Assembly: GCA_964501715.1 (NCBI GenBank)
Contig: CAZCTR010000010.1
Coordinates: forward strand, 1 to 46,416
Direction: 5' to 3'
Length of the DNA stretch: 46,416 nt
DNA from: M55B118 sp964501715
GTDB taxonomy: Bacteria; Bacillota_I; Bacilli_A; Izemoplasmatales; Izemoplasmataceae
Every line of letters begins with the position of its first letter. Position 1 is the stretch's first letter. The notes beneath the pieces were generated by a model. That model saw only the letters and a program-made list of their open reading frames with translations. It searched no databases and had not been told where the DNA came from. Of this stretch, positions 31,378 to 39,712 are shown one piece after another. A program made the position numbers and the translations under genes.

Positions 31378-33270
31378 ATGAAAAAACTCATATCTCTATT
31401 ATTCACACTGATGCTTGCCTTTTCCCTGTTTGCATGCGGGGGAGAAGCCCCCGGGGATAACGGGCGGGACTATGAACTCGTCCGCGGCGAGACCCCCGTC
31501 ACGGACCGCCTTGCACTCGAAAGCGACTATGAAGGTAAATCCTACGCAAAAATGGGAGAGTTCGGACCAGTCATCGCCGATGGCATCGGCGAAGTCGAGC
31601 TGGACAAATGCAATGATGGCGATACAGCCCATTTCCTGGAAGACGGCATCGAAATCACCTCCCGCTTTCTTGCCATAGACACGCCTGAAAGCGGTCATCT
31701 CATTGAACCTTGGGGCATCGCCGCCGGCGAGTATGCCTGTGAGATCATGAAAAACGCGGACACCATCGTGCTTGAAAGGGAACCCGCAGAAAGTGCAAAG
31801 GGCAACTACGGACGCTTCCTCAGCTATGTCTGGGTGGACGGACGCCTCTTGAACCTGGAAATGGTCGAACAGGGCTTCTCCGGCATAAGCGGAGTGGCTA
31901 GCTACAAGTACGCTGACGCTTTCTATGAAGCGGAGGAGAACGCGCAGGAACTCGGTCTGCGCCTGTTTGGAGAGGAAGACCCCTCGTTTCCAAAAGATGA
32001 TGCTGTCGATGTCTCCATCGAGACCCTTGTGGAGAACCCCGAGGAATACATGTACAGAAAAGTGAACATCGAAGGCGTTGTGACCAACCGCATCGGGAAC
32101 ACGAATGACGGTAACGGCGTCTTCATCGAATCGCATGACAGCGACTATGGCATCTATTTCAATCTTGGCTACCGGTATTCCGCAAAGCTGAATGTCGGCT
32201 ACAATGTAATCATCGAAAACGCACGGTTCGCCCGGGACACCAAGGATTTCGAAGCCATACACATTACCGACTTCTTGGATTCGGACATCTCGAACCCTGA
32301 CGATTTCGAAGGCAGCTTCACTCCGCAGTCTATTCCGTTTGAAGACCTCACCCTTTCACATACAGGGCGTCTATTCGAATACACCGGATTGAAAGTTGTC
32401 CATGTCGACAAAGCCAATGACCTTTTCACAGTAGAAGATAGCGATGGTCAAATCATGCCGGTGCACCAGCACGAACACATCGCCGCTGAACGACGCATCG
32501 ACCTCGATACGCTTGAAACAGGGTCCACCATTGATTTGAAGGCATCATTGAGCGTACACGACGAAGACCTCACCTTCTTCTTCGCCTTCAAGGATGATGT
32601 GACGCTCACTGAGGAAGAAATCGAAGAGAATGCCGGCTATTATTTTCCGGAGGAACTCGACTATGACGGGCCTGACCTCAAAAGCGACTTCGAGACCATG
32701 TCTCTTTACTTAGAGGAAGACGGTGACACCACAGGTGGAGGCGGCAGCTTTGAAAGCGAGCTCATCCGGTGTATCGATGGGGATACAGCGGTCTTTGAAT
32801 ACCCTTCACAAATAGATTCAAGAATCGAAAGCAACGCGAACAGCACCCGTTTTCTGAATATCGACACCCCTGAGACCTATCAAGGCGGAGAAGAAGAATG
32901 GGGAAAAACCGCGAGCGTCTATGTCTGTGATGAGCTCTCAAACGCCGAAGGGATCAAACTGCAGACCGACCCTGGAGACAATCTGACCGGAACGTATGAC
33001 CGCCTTCTCGCCTGGATATGGTATATCCCTGAGGGGGAAACCGATTACGAGCTTCTCAACTACAACACGGTCCGACAGGGACTTGGGGAGGTAGCTTATC
33101 TTTACGGTGCCGGCAGTACGGATGTCACCACTTATGATGGATTGAATTATACCGAGTGGATGTTCAAAGCTGAAGAGGACGCGATTGAGCACGAACGTGG
33201 TCTTCATAGTGACCTTAAGGATTACTACTGGGATTACGAGACCAATAGCCCGCATCCGGAGCGTTGGTAA
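31378..33270 (+). CDS. Lipoprotein with two staphylococcal-nuclease domains
   Basis: 630-residue secreted nuclease. Signal peptide with lipobox LFAC (Cys20). The first SNase domain (about 65-200) has GDTAHF, Arg96 in SRFLAIDTPE with Asp101 and Glu104, and Arg146 in GNYGRFL, at the same spacings as Staphylococcus nuclease Arg35, Asp40, Glu43. A middle OB-fold-like region (about 205-420) follows. A second SNase domain (about 455-615) has DGDTAVFEY, TRFLNIDTPE and TYDRLLAWIW, so its catalytic set is also complete. Two active nuclease domains in one chain is unusual for bacteria. AGGAGCG is 7 nt before the ATG. Confidence 0.92.
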   Translation: MKKLISLLFTLMLAFSLFACGGEAPGDNGRDYELVRGETPVTDRLALESDYEGKSYAKMGEFGPVIADGIGEVELDKCNDGDTAHFLEDGIEITSRFLAIDTPESGHLIEPWGIAAGEYACEIMKNADTIVLEREPAESAKGNYGRFLSYVWVDGRLLNLEMVEQGFSGISGVASYKYADAFYEAEENAQELGLRLFGEEDPSFPKDDAVDVSIETLVENPEEYMYRKVNIEGVVTNRIGNTNDGNGVFIESHDSDYGIYFNLGYRYSAKLNVGYNVIIENARFARDTKDFEAIHITDFLDSDISNPDDFEGSFTPQSIPFEDLTLSHTGRLFEYTGLKVVHVDKANDLFTVEDSDGQIMPVHQHEHIAAERRIDLDTLETGSTIDLKASLSVHDEDLTFFFAFKDDVTLTEEEIEENAGYYFPEELDYDGPDLKSDFETMSLYLEEDGDTTGGGGSFESELIRCIDGDTAVFEYPSQIDSRIESNANSTRFLNIDTPETYQGGEEEWGKTASVYVCDELSNAEGIKLQTDPGDNLTGTYDRLLAWIWYIPEGETDYELLNYNTVRQGLGEVAYLYGAGSTDVTTYDGLNYTEWMFKAEEDAIEHERGLHSDLKDYYWDYETNSPHPERW

Positions 33271-33275
33271 GGCCC

Positions 33276-33305
33276 GCCACCGAAGAGGATTTCGGTGGCC
33301 TTTTT
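33276..33305 (+). terminator. Terminator after the SNase lipoprotein gene
   Basis: Perfect 9-bp stem GCCACCGAA/TTCGGTGGC (33276-33284, 33291-33299) followed by a T5 run. Confidence 0.92.
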
Positions 33306-33717
33306 CTTTGAAACCGGATTCCATGCCATGATGCTGACCTATTTGAAGAGACGACACTGGAGGATAAGGAGAATCAACCTCAAAGACCTAATTTTTCAAA
33401 TTGCGACGGCATCCTTGAAGTGCCCCAAACCCTATTTTGAAGCCTATCGACCATCTCAAACAGCTTGACCTCCCTCACACCTTTCTCGGCAATTTCTATT
33501 TCGCTCTTATTTGACAACCTTCTTCGGATGAATTTCGTGCATTTCCAAGGCTTGCAATATGAGCAGACCTTGGGGGTAAACATTGCAGAATGTTTCACAC
33601 TCGTCGCCTTCATGGTTCTTCTATTCAAGAAAATGTGTCGGTTCTAGTCACCTTCATTGAAAAGGGCGCCTATTTGACGTATAATGAAACCGAAATTCAC
33701 AATAAGGGAGGCCCGTC
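33306..33717. other. Intergenic stretch, no convincing gene
   Basis: About 410 nt. A minus-strand open frame (33380-33628, 82 codons) carries CSYCKPWKC, a zinc-knuckle-like cysteine pattern, but has no clear ribosome site and no recognised family. It may be a gene remnant. The stretch is AT-richer than its neighbours. GGGAGG (about 33706-33711) is the ribosome site of the next gene. Confidence 0.5.
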
Positions 33718-34578
33718 ATGCCGATTGATGAAACCCTGAACCAACTCATGGACAGCGAACCCTCTTTGAAAGAATCCTTATCCGCCTTGCCTGAGGCCAA
33801 ACGGGACGCCATTTTCACCCTGTTCGCCTACTACAAGACCGCGAAGAAGGCGGCTCGCGAGGAAAGGGACCTTGAAGCGCTTCAGACCATGAAGAAAAAC
33901 ACCAAGGACACCTTTGAGGGCGCGGTTCCCAATGACCCTCTTTATGAGGCCTTATATGAAAGCGTCATGCGGTTTCCGAGCGACATCTCGCCGTTCATGG
34001 AACTGCTTGATGGCCTCAAGGACGATTATTACCAAAAACCCATCGAGACCGACGAGGACTTCAATGCCTATGCCCTTAAGACAATCGGGAACTTGAACAG
34101 GATGATGCTTCCCGTACTTGCGCAAAAGACCTTCAAGGAATCCCCGAAACCGCTGCGCAAAGTGTCGGATGCCCTCGCACACGCACTCACCATCACCATC
34201 GTGTTGAGAGACTTGCGTGACGATCTGAAGGACCGGTTCGTCTTCCTGCCGGAAAAAGCGATTGAACAGGCCAACGTCAAAATCCCGCATTTGAGAACCG
34301 GCATCGTCACCCCGGAATACAGAAGCCTTGTCGAACAATACATCGACAAGGCGGTCGAGGAATACGAGACCTTCTTCGACGCTTTGGACACCTTGGATGA
34401 GGACGCGATCGCCCCCGTATATACTGCCCTGCGATATTACAAGGGTCTTCTTTTGCAGATAAGGAAGAACGACTACAACAACATCACGAAAAAACACACC
34501 TTGGGTCCAGTGAAGAAATGGATGCTGCGGAAGAAGATCAAAGGCGAACTCAAAAAACGCGGACTCCCGACCGCTTGA
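33718..34578 (+). CDS. Squalene/phytoene synthase-like protein, first Asp motif missing
   Basis: 286-residue all-helical protein that fits the trans-isoprenyl diphosphate synthase (SQS/PSY) pattern. The second aspartate motif is clear: Asp165, Asp168 and Asp169 in IVLRDLRDDLKDRFVFLP (161-178), like family RDxxEDxxRGRxYLP. FPSDISPFMELLDGLKDDY (86-104) and the TDEDFNAYALKTIGNLNRMM block (111-130) also match. The first motif, normally DDxxD after YAFxR, is replaced by FAYYKTAKKAARE (36-48), so the usual magnesium-binding pair is absent. It may be a divergent synthase or a non-catalytic relative. The following gene is a DUF92 prenyl-phosphate kinase-type protein, supporting an isoprenoid role. 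GGGAGG precedes the ATG. Confidence 0.7.
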   Translation: MPIDETLNQLMDSEPSLKESLSALPEAKRDAIFTLFAYYKTAKKAAREERDLEALQTMKKNTKDTFEGAVPNDPLYEALYESVMRFPSDISPFMELLDGLKDDYYQKPIETDEDFNAYALKTIGNLNRMMLPVLAQKTFKESPKPLRKVSDALAHALTITIVLRDLRDDLKDRFVFLPEKAIEQANVKIPHLRTGIVTPEYRSLVEQYIDKAVEEYETFFDALDTLDEDAIAPVYTALRYYKGLLLQIRKNDYNNITKKHTLGPVKKWMLRKKIKGELKKRGLPTA

Positions 34579-34599
34579 AGGCGCAACGCGCCTTCTTTT
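34577..34599 (+). terminator. Hairpin between the isoprenoid genes
   Basis: Perfect 8-bp stem GAAGGCGC/GCGCCTTC with a 3-nt loop, followed by TTTT; it begins inside the stop codon of the upstream gene. May be a partial terminator, reducing expression of the DUF92 gene. Confidence 0.7.
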
Positions 34600-34623
34600 C
34601 ATCTATTTGAAAGGAGCACTTTG

Positions 34624-35340
34624 ATGATCCCCTTCATGATCGGTTTTTTAATCAGCACCCTGTTGGTTCTCTATGCGTTCCACTTTCGCGTATTCTCGAC
34701 CGGGGGAAGCGTGACGCTCATAACGGTCGCAACCCTGATATTCGGTTTCGCGGGGCCGTACGCATTCATCGGGCTCGGACTTCTTTTCATCCCCCCCTCG
34801 GTGATCTACGCATTGAGAAACACGGAAGGCCCGTTGTTGGCCTCCCGCTCAATCATATCCTTCACCATCATCCCGCTTTATTTCTCGAGTCTTTATTTCT
34901 TCATGCCTTCAAGCACGTATCTCTTATACATGGTCATCGGCTACAGCGTTGCCGCACTCGACATGTGGAGGCGTATAGCCGCATCGACTTGGTCCATGCA
35001 GGCTTACAAGCTCTTCAGATTCAAGCGGACCGACGTCGACACTCCGGGATCCTTATCGGGGTTCGGCGCACTCGCAGCGGTCAGTGCCACCGCGCTTTTC
35101 CTAGGCTACACCGTCTTCTTGGTCCCTGGCAATGACCACCTGCTGCTCGTTTTGCTGGCGAACGTCTTCATGTATCTTTTCCTATTGCTTTTTGGCTTGC
35201 TCAAACGATCCTATCTCACAAGAAGGATGAAAATCCTTCAGACAGGCAAAACGCTTCAGTTCGATGAGCCGATGCTACGGTTTCTGGCCGCTTCGTTCAG
35301 TGTCATCGTGATTTCAACCATTGTTTCTCTCTCCATTTAA
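34624..35340 (+). CDS. DUF92 family membrane protein (phytyl/prenyl-phosphate kinase type)
   Basis: 238 residues with about 7 TM segments. DUF92 includes the plant VTE6 phytyl-phosphate kinase. Recognisable blocks: STGGSVTLITVATLIFGFAG (about 27-46), AALDMWRRIAAS (about 113-124) matching family AxADTWASE, and DTPGSLSGFGALAAVSAT (about 139-156) matching PPGTxGGVSLLGTLAA. The second block keeps Asp but lacks the Glu. AAAGGAGC is about 7 nt before the ATG at 34624; a TTG one codon upstream is unlikely. Pairing with an SQS/PSY-like gene suggests a joint role in isoprenoid or prenyl phosphate metabolism; substrate unknown. Confidence 0.75.
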   Translation: MIPFMIGFLISTLLVLYAFHFRVFSTGGSVTLITVATLIFGFAGPYAFIGLGLLFIPPSVIYALRNTEGPLLASRSIISFTIIPLYFSSLYFFMPSSTYLLYMVIGYSVAALDMWRRIAASTWSMQAYKLFRFKRTDVDTPGSLSGFGALAAVSATALFLGYTVFLVPGNDHLLLVLLANVFMYLFLLLFGLLKRSYLTRRMKILQTGKTLQFDEPMLRFLAASFSVIVISTIVSLSI

Positions 35341-35362
35341 AAAAGGCCCTGGGCCTTTTTTT
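35339..35362. terminator. Bidirectional terminator between convergent genes
   Basis: AAAAAAGGCC-CTG-GGCCTTTTTT with a seventh T. It covers the end of the DUF92 gene and of the PHP gene. Confidence 0.9.
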
Positions 35363-36191
35363 ATAAGTTTATGCCGAGGGCCTTCAAAAATCTCTCAAGC
35401 GCCTCGCCTTTCAAGGTGACCTCACCGACTTCACCGTGTGAGGAATCATTCTCTATGCCGTGGAAGTCGCTCCCGGCCGTATGAAGCATGCCCCTTCGTT
35501 TGGCGAATGCCAAATACCTGGCGGTGTCCGCTTCGCTGTTTTGGCTGTAGACGGCTTCGATGCCGTCGAAATCTAGGGCGAGCACCTCGTCGTGAATGGC
35601 GGGTTTCAAAAGCACCGGATGGGCGAGCACGACTACAGCATTGTGTCTCTTTAAAAACCTGATCCCTTCTTCTGTGGGGAGTTCGCTCGAGGGCACATAC
35701 GCTTTGGTGTGGTTTCCGATGAATTGTTCGAAGACCTCATCATGGGTGTACTGCGGATAATGCTCTATGATTGCCTGACCGATGTGCGGCCGGGCGATCA
35801 CACCGCCCGATAGGCGCACGAGCTGCTCGTAGTTGATGACGATGTCATGATAGTGCTTGAGATTCTCGATGAACTTTTTCGCCCGGGTCTCCCGGTCGTT
35901 CTTGATCCTTTCATAATAGGCCTTCATCGACTCCGAAGCGTGCGACTCATCTGTAAAGTAGCCGAGTACGTGCACAGTCTTGTCTTTATAGAGGGTCGAA
36001 AGCTCGATGCCCGGGATGTAGCCCACACCATAAATATCGGCGAGGCGTCTATGCTCGTCGACGCTCTTGCACACATCGTGGTCGGTAATCGCGATATAAT
36101 CAAGCCCTTTTTCATGGGCACGCTCGAATAACGACCTCGGTCCTTCACGTCCATCCGAGTCCGTCGTGTGCATATGGAGGTCAGCGGTCAT
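35361..36191 (-). CDS. PHP-domain phosphoesterase (YciV/TrpH/RNase AM type)
   Basis: 276 residues. Homologues hydrolyse 3',5'-nucleoside bisphosphates and trim 5' ends of RNA. PHP metal motifs in order: ADLHMHTTDSDG (3-14), ITDHD (about 35-39), GIELST (about 61-66), ARPHIGQ (about 132-138), LAHPVL (about 191-196) and GSDFHG (about 242-247). Start at 36191, where AAGGA is 9 nt upstream; the ATG at 36200 directly abuts that site. The protein is larger than the CpsB-type PHP phosphatase elsewhere in the window and not closely related to it. Confidence 0.92.
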   Translation of the reverse strand: MTADLHMHTTDSDGREGPRSLFERAHEKGLDYIAITDHDVCKSVDEHRRLADIYGVGYIPGIELSTLYKDKTVHVLGYFTDESHASESMKAYYERIKNDRETRAKKFIENLKHYHDIVINYEQLVRLSGGVIARPHIGQAIIEHYPQYTHDEVFEQFIGNHTKAYVPSSELPTEEGIRFLKRHNAVVVLAHPVLLKPAIHDEVLALDFDGIEAVYSQNSEADTARYLAFAKRRGMLHTAGSDFHGIENDSSHGEVGEVTLKGEALERFLKALGINL

Positions 36192-36251
36192 TGCAATCAT
36201 TCCTTTCGGTTCAAGTCTAGATGCTCCTTTGGCCCATGTAAAGTCTTTTGC

Positions 36252-38618
36252 TCACGTGAGCGCATGATGCGTGTAAGGAATCTTCAAGGCGTCAAGCGTC
36301 GAATTTTCGCGTTCATGACATGTGAAAAGGAGGACTTGGCGTTCTTTGGCGACCGCATTGATGAGTTTCAAAGCCTCTTTCAGACGCGCCTTGTCGAACT
36401 GGACGAAAGGGTCGTCCATGAACAGGGGAAGGTGGCCCTTCTTAAGTGTCTTCAGGATTCCGAGGCGCATCGCGATATAGATCTGATCGAGCGTCCCAGC
36501 CGAGAAAAAACGGGCATGTTCAAGGCGTCCGGTTTCTTTTGAGAGCACATTGAAAGAGAGGTCCTTTTTCATTTTGATCGAGTCATAGACCCCGTCGGTA
36601 AGCGTCTTGAGATAACCTTCTGTGTTTTCGTTCATGATCGGGGCGAATTGGTCCTCGATGGTCTTTTGCACATCCTTCAGGCGTTTGGACGCCTTGGCTA
36701 GAATCCGCTTCTGCTTCTCAAGACCCTGCAGGGCCTCTTCAGTCTTCTTGATATCGTAATCAATGGTTGAGAGCGGACGATGATTCTTTTCCATTGACGC
36801 CACATTGCCTTCTTTCTTCGAGCGCTCAAGGGCATTCTCACGCAAAGTGCGTTCCACCCAGTCGAATGCTTCACGGACAGTCTCTTCACGCGTGGTGTCT
36901 ACGGTTTTCAAAGAGAAATCTATCGATGACTCGAACGTTTCGAACGCCTCACCCTCAAGCAACCGCTTCATTTCATCGTATGAGGTCTTGATGGCACGAA
37001 GCGCATCAAAGGTGGGCTTGAGCCTGTCCGTGTCCTTATCAAGGGCGAATCGCGATAATAGAGGCGAAAACGTCTTTTTTATGTCTTCCAATTCATTCAT
37101 AAGTTCTGAGGTTTTCTTCTGGGCGTCTTTCTTGTAACTCGCCTCATAATAGAATTTATCGAAGCCCTCAGGCGTGTCCACGCCATATGCCTCAAGCAGA
37201 CGTGTCAGTTCCTTGTCGTTCATGTCATGTGTCTTAGCGGCCTTGTCGAGTTCTATTTTCAAATTATCCAGAGCTTTTTCCAAACTGAGTATCAGTTTTT
37301 TATTCCGTTTGGTCGCAACAAGGTTCACGCACGTGATCAGCACCGGAATGATCAGGATGAGGAAATATTGCCAAGCACCCAGCATGAAAAACGGCAGGAT
37401 AGCTCCAGTGATGGAGGCGGCCCAAACAAGCGGAAGCCCAAAAATCAACCCTTTTTTCCAAAAGGCGTGGCGGGCCTTTTTGTCTTTTAGCATGGTTTCA
37501 TTCGAAGAGGCTTCCTCCTCAAGGGTCCTGCGTGTCTTTAAAGCCTCTTGTCGGTCGCGCAGGAAGGTCTTCACTCGGCGGTGGTCCGCTTCTATCTCTT
37601 GCAAGGAGGTCTTCTCAAGCAAGGAGCCCTTCTCCGGCAGGCGGTCTTTGAGACTGTTGAGTCTCGAGGTTTTGTCAAGCACTTCCTCACGAGCATCTTC
37701 GAGGCGTTTGAAAAGCCCCTCATAATCCTTGAAGGTGCGGTCAAGGAAACGCACCGTGACATCGGGTGGGGTGTCGCTGGAGTGTTCCAGCGTCTTCTGG
37801 ATGTCCATCCGTTTCTCTTCGATGGCATGGTAACGATTGAGACGTTTCGTGTTGTCGATCTGTTTCAGTTCGCGCTCATATTGTGCGCGTTCCTTATTCA
37901 GTTTCTCATCCTCTTCGGAAATCTCGTCGAGACGACGCTTTTCCTCAAGTGTCTCCAGATGGGCATGCTTGGCTGCGTCGTACTCCTCTTTGAGGTTCCC
38001 CAGCTTTTCCTTGGTCCTGAGATACGGTCTTTTCGGTGCGCGATCGCTACCGATCGCCTTCTCCTCTTCCTCGATTGTCGAAAGTGCTCTTGAGATGGAG
38101 AGGGTCTCACTTTTGGTCTGACTTATGTTCTGAAGGCGTCTAAGCAGCTCGTGTCTTGCGCTTTCATCCGTCGCGGCATTCATCTGTGAGATGGACAGGG
38201 TGTTTTTGAAAAGCGTTCTGGGCATGTCCAAAAACCGCGCAAGGTCAATCTCCTTACGCACAGGATGAACAGGGTGGTCTGCCGTGATGTCGCGCCCTGA
38301 ATCCTTTTCGAAAAGCCTGACATCGGTCTGTTTCTTCTCGAAGTTTCTCTCAAGGCGATACGCCTTGCCCTTGAACTCGAATTCCATCGTGCCCTGATAA
38401 GCCCCTTCCCGGGGACGGTATTTCTCATGGTCATCGGTATAGGTCTTACGTTTTTTCGTGCCATCCGTGAATCCGTAAAGCATGCCTTCAATGAAGGCAT
38501 GGATGGTCGTCTTTCCGGCTTCGTTCTGACCATAGACAAGATTGATGCCTTTGTTCAGGTCCAAAGATTTGTCCTTGAACTTGCCAAATCCTTTCATGTG
38601 TAATCTCAGCAACCTCAT
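36252..38618 (-). CDS. yhaN: YhaN-type SMC/SbcC-like ATPase with membrane hairpin
   Basis: 788-residue AAA/ABC ATPase of the Rad50/SbcC class. Walker A GQNEAGKTT (30-38) lies in the N-terminal half-domain; long coiled coils span about 180-390 and 440-650; the ABC signature FFSAGTLDQIYIAMRLG and Walker B LPLFMDDPFVQFDK lie in the C-terminal half. Between the coils, at about 393-437, are two TM helices instead of a zinc hook, as in Bacillus YhaN, which suggests the complex is held at the membrane. It overlaps the nuclease gene yhaO by 4 bp (ATGA). Presumed role: ATP-driven DNA end or hairpin processing. Confidence 0.93.
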   Translation of the reverse strand: MRLLRLHMKGFGKFKDKSLDLNKGINLVYGQNEAGKTTIHAFIEGMLYGFTDGTKKRKTYTDDHEKYRPREGAYQGTMEFEFKGKAYRLERNFEKKQTDVRLFEKDSGRDITADHPVHPVRKEIDLARFLDMPRTLFKNTLSISQMNAATDESARHELLRRLQNISQTKSETLSISRALSTIEEEEKAIGSDRAPKRPYLRTKEKLGNLKEEYDAAKHAHLETLEEKRRLDEISEEDEKLNKERAQYERELKQIDNTKRLNRYHAIEEKRMDIQKTLEHSSDTPPDVTVRFLDRTFKDYEGLFKRLEDAREEVLDKTSRLNSLKDRLPEKGSLLEKTSLQEIEADHRRVKTFLRDRQEALKTRRTLEEEASSNETMLKDKKARHAFWKKGLIFGLPLVWAASITGAILPFFMLGAWQYFLILIIPVLITCVNLVATKRNKKLILSLEKALDNLKIELDKAAKTHDMNDKELTRLLEAYGVDTPEGFDKFYYEASYKKDAQKKTSELMNELEDIKKTFSPLLSRFALDKDTDRLKPTFDALRAIKTSYDEMKRLLEGEAFETFESSIDFSLKTVDTTREETVREAFDWVERTLRENALERSKKEGNVASMEKNHRPLSTIDYDIKKTEEALQGLEKQKRILAKASKRLKDVQKTIEDQFAPIMNENTEGYLKTLTDGVYDSIKMKKDLSFNVLSKETGRLEHARFFSAGTLDQIYIAMRLGILKTLKKGHLPLFMDDPFVQFDKARLKEALKLINAVAKERQVLLFTCHERENSTLDALKIPYTHHALT

Positions 38619-39703
38619 GCGCCTGCCCTCCTTGTCTCAAGAAGGGCTCTTATGGCACGCATGAGCGCCTCATGATCCTCTTCGCCGGTTTTAGTGTCCT
38701 GTTCATAGTCCTTGATCAGCTGACCGATCGCATCGTCCTCATGCGTCTCTTTCAAATCCTCAAGCGACAAGGCGATTTCGGTCTGATCCTTGATCTCCAC
38801 ATAGTGGCAGTCCTCTTCCAACACCCGCTTGAGCCATCCGGTGTCAATCGCGAGTTCGAGATGCCGGTATCCTTTCAGGATGATCCGGTTGAACGCCCGC
38901 TCTTTTTTGGGACCCTTGAGCGCATGCCTTGCTTTCATGAGTATCATATCCGAGGTGTCCCCTTCATCGACCTTTAGCTCATCGACCATGAATGCGCGCG
39001 ACTGAAACGCCTTGAAAGAGGCGTTCAACCGCCCTTCCTCAAGCATGCCCTCGATGAAACCCCTAGGGGCGGTCTCGGAGAAATCAAGGGGTTCGAGGTT
39101 GCCTGAATACGCGATGTGCGGTCTCAGAAAGGCGTGCTTGTGGATATGGCCGATCGCAATATAATCGAAAGACGTGTCCGCGAGTGTCTCGACATCGCAA
39201 AGATGATGCTCGTCCTTTTTGTTGGACACATCCCCGTGCAAGAGAAGCACATTGTCTTTCGAGGCGTCCAACATGCCGTTCACCGTGTTCAGTCTCTTTT
39301 CTGTGAAGTCCCGGGTGTTGAGTCCATAGACATCCACATCATCGAAACAGTGTCTCGGTGTATCCGCGTCAAACATGTGGATGCCGTTTTCCTTGATCAG
39401 GCTCTGATAGGCGGATTCGTGCAGGAAAGTGTCATGATTCCCGATCAGAAGAAACACCTCGGCCTTCAGTCCTCCAAGTTTCTTGAAAAGCGCCTGCATC
39501 TCGAAAAACCGCATGTTCGGATCATCAAACATGTCCCCTGCGATAAAAAGCATGTCCACATCGTGCTTCTCGACGTGGTCGCACAAACGGAAAAAAGCGT
39601 CCCTGATCTCCTGGACGCGGCGTTCGTGCTGCTTGGAATCACGGAAGGAGGCGTGGGACAGCGTCACATTGAGATGCAGGTCCGCTGTATGTACAAATCT
39701 CAT
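38615..39703 (-). CDS. yhaO: YhaO/SbcD-like metallophosphoesterase (DNA nuclease)
   Basis: 362-residue Mre11/SbcD-type nuclease subunit. Metal motifs: HTADLHLN (4-11), IAGDMFDDPN (about 50-59), LIGNHDTF (about 85-92), LLHGDV (about 148-153), IAIGHIHKH (about 174-182). Works with the YhaN ATPase encoded directly downstream, translationally coupled through an ATGA overlap. Start at 39703: GGGG lies 6 nt upstream; the Met at 39709 is too close. It follows the Fe-ADH-fold gene after 9 nt, so three genes form one operon. Confidence 0.94.
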   Translation of the reverse strand: MRFVHTADLHLNVTLSHASFRDSKQHERRVQEIRDAFFRLCDHVEKHDVDMLFIAGDMFDDPNMRFFEMQALFKKLGGLKAEVFLLIGNHDTFLHESAYQSLIKENGIHMFDADTPRHCFDDVDVYGLNTRDFTEKRLNTVNGMLDASKDNVLLLHGDVSNKKDEHHLCDVETLADTSFDYIAIGHIHKHAFLRPHIAYSGNLEPLDFSETAPRGFIEGMLEEGRLNASFKAFQSRAFMVDELKVDEGDTSDMILMKARHALKGPKKERAFNRIILKGYRHLELAIDTGWLKRVLEEDCHYVEIKDQTEIALSLEDLKETHEDDAIGQLIKDYEQDTKTGEEDHEALMRAIRALLETRRAGA

Positions 39704-39712
39704 AAACATCCC

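Noticed and set aside
33380..33628. 82-codon minus-strand frame with CSYCKPWKC
   Set aside because: No clear ribosome site, no known family; kept only as a possible remnant in the intergenic entry.
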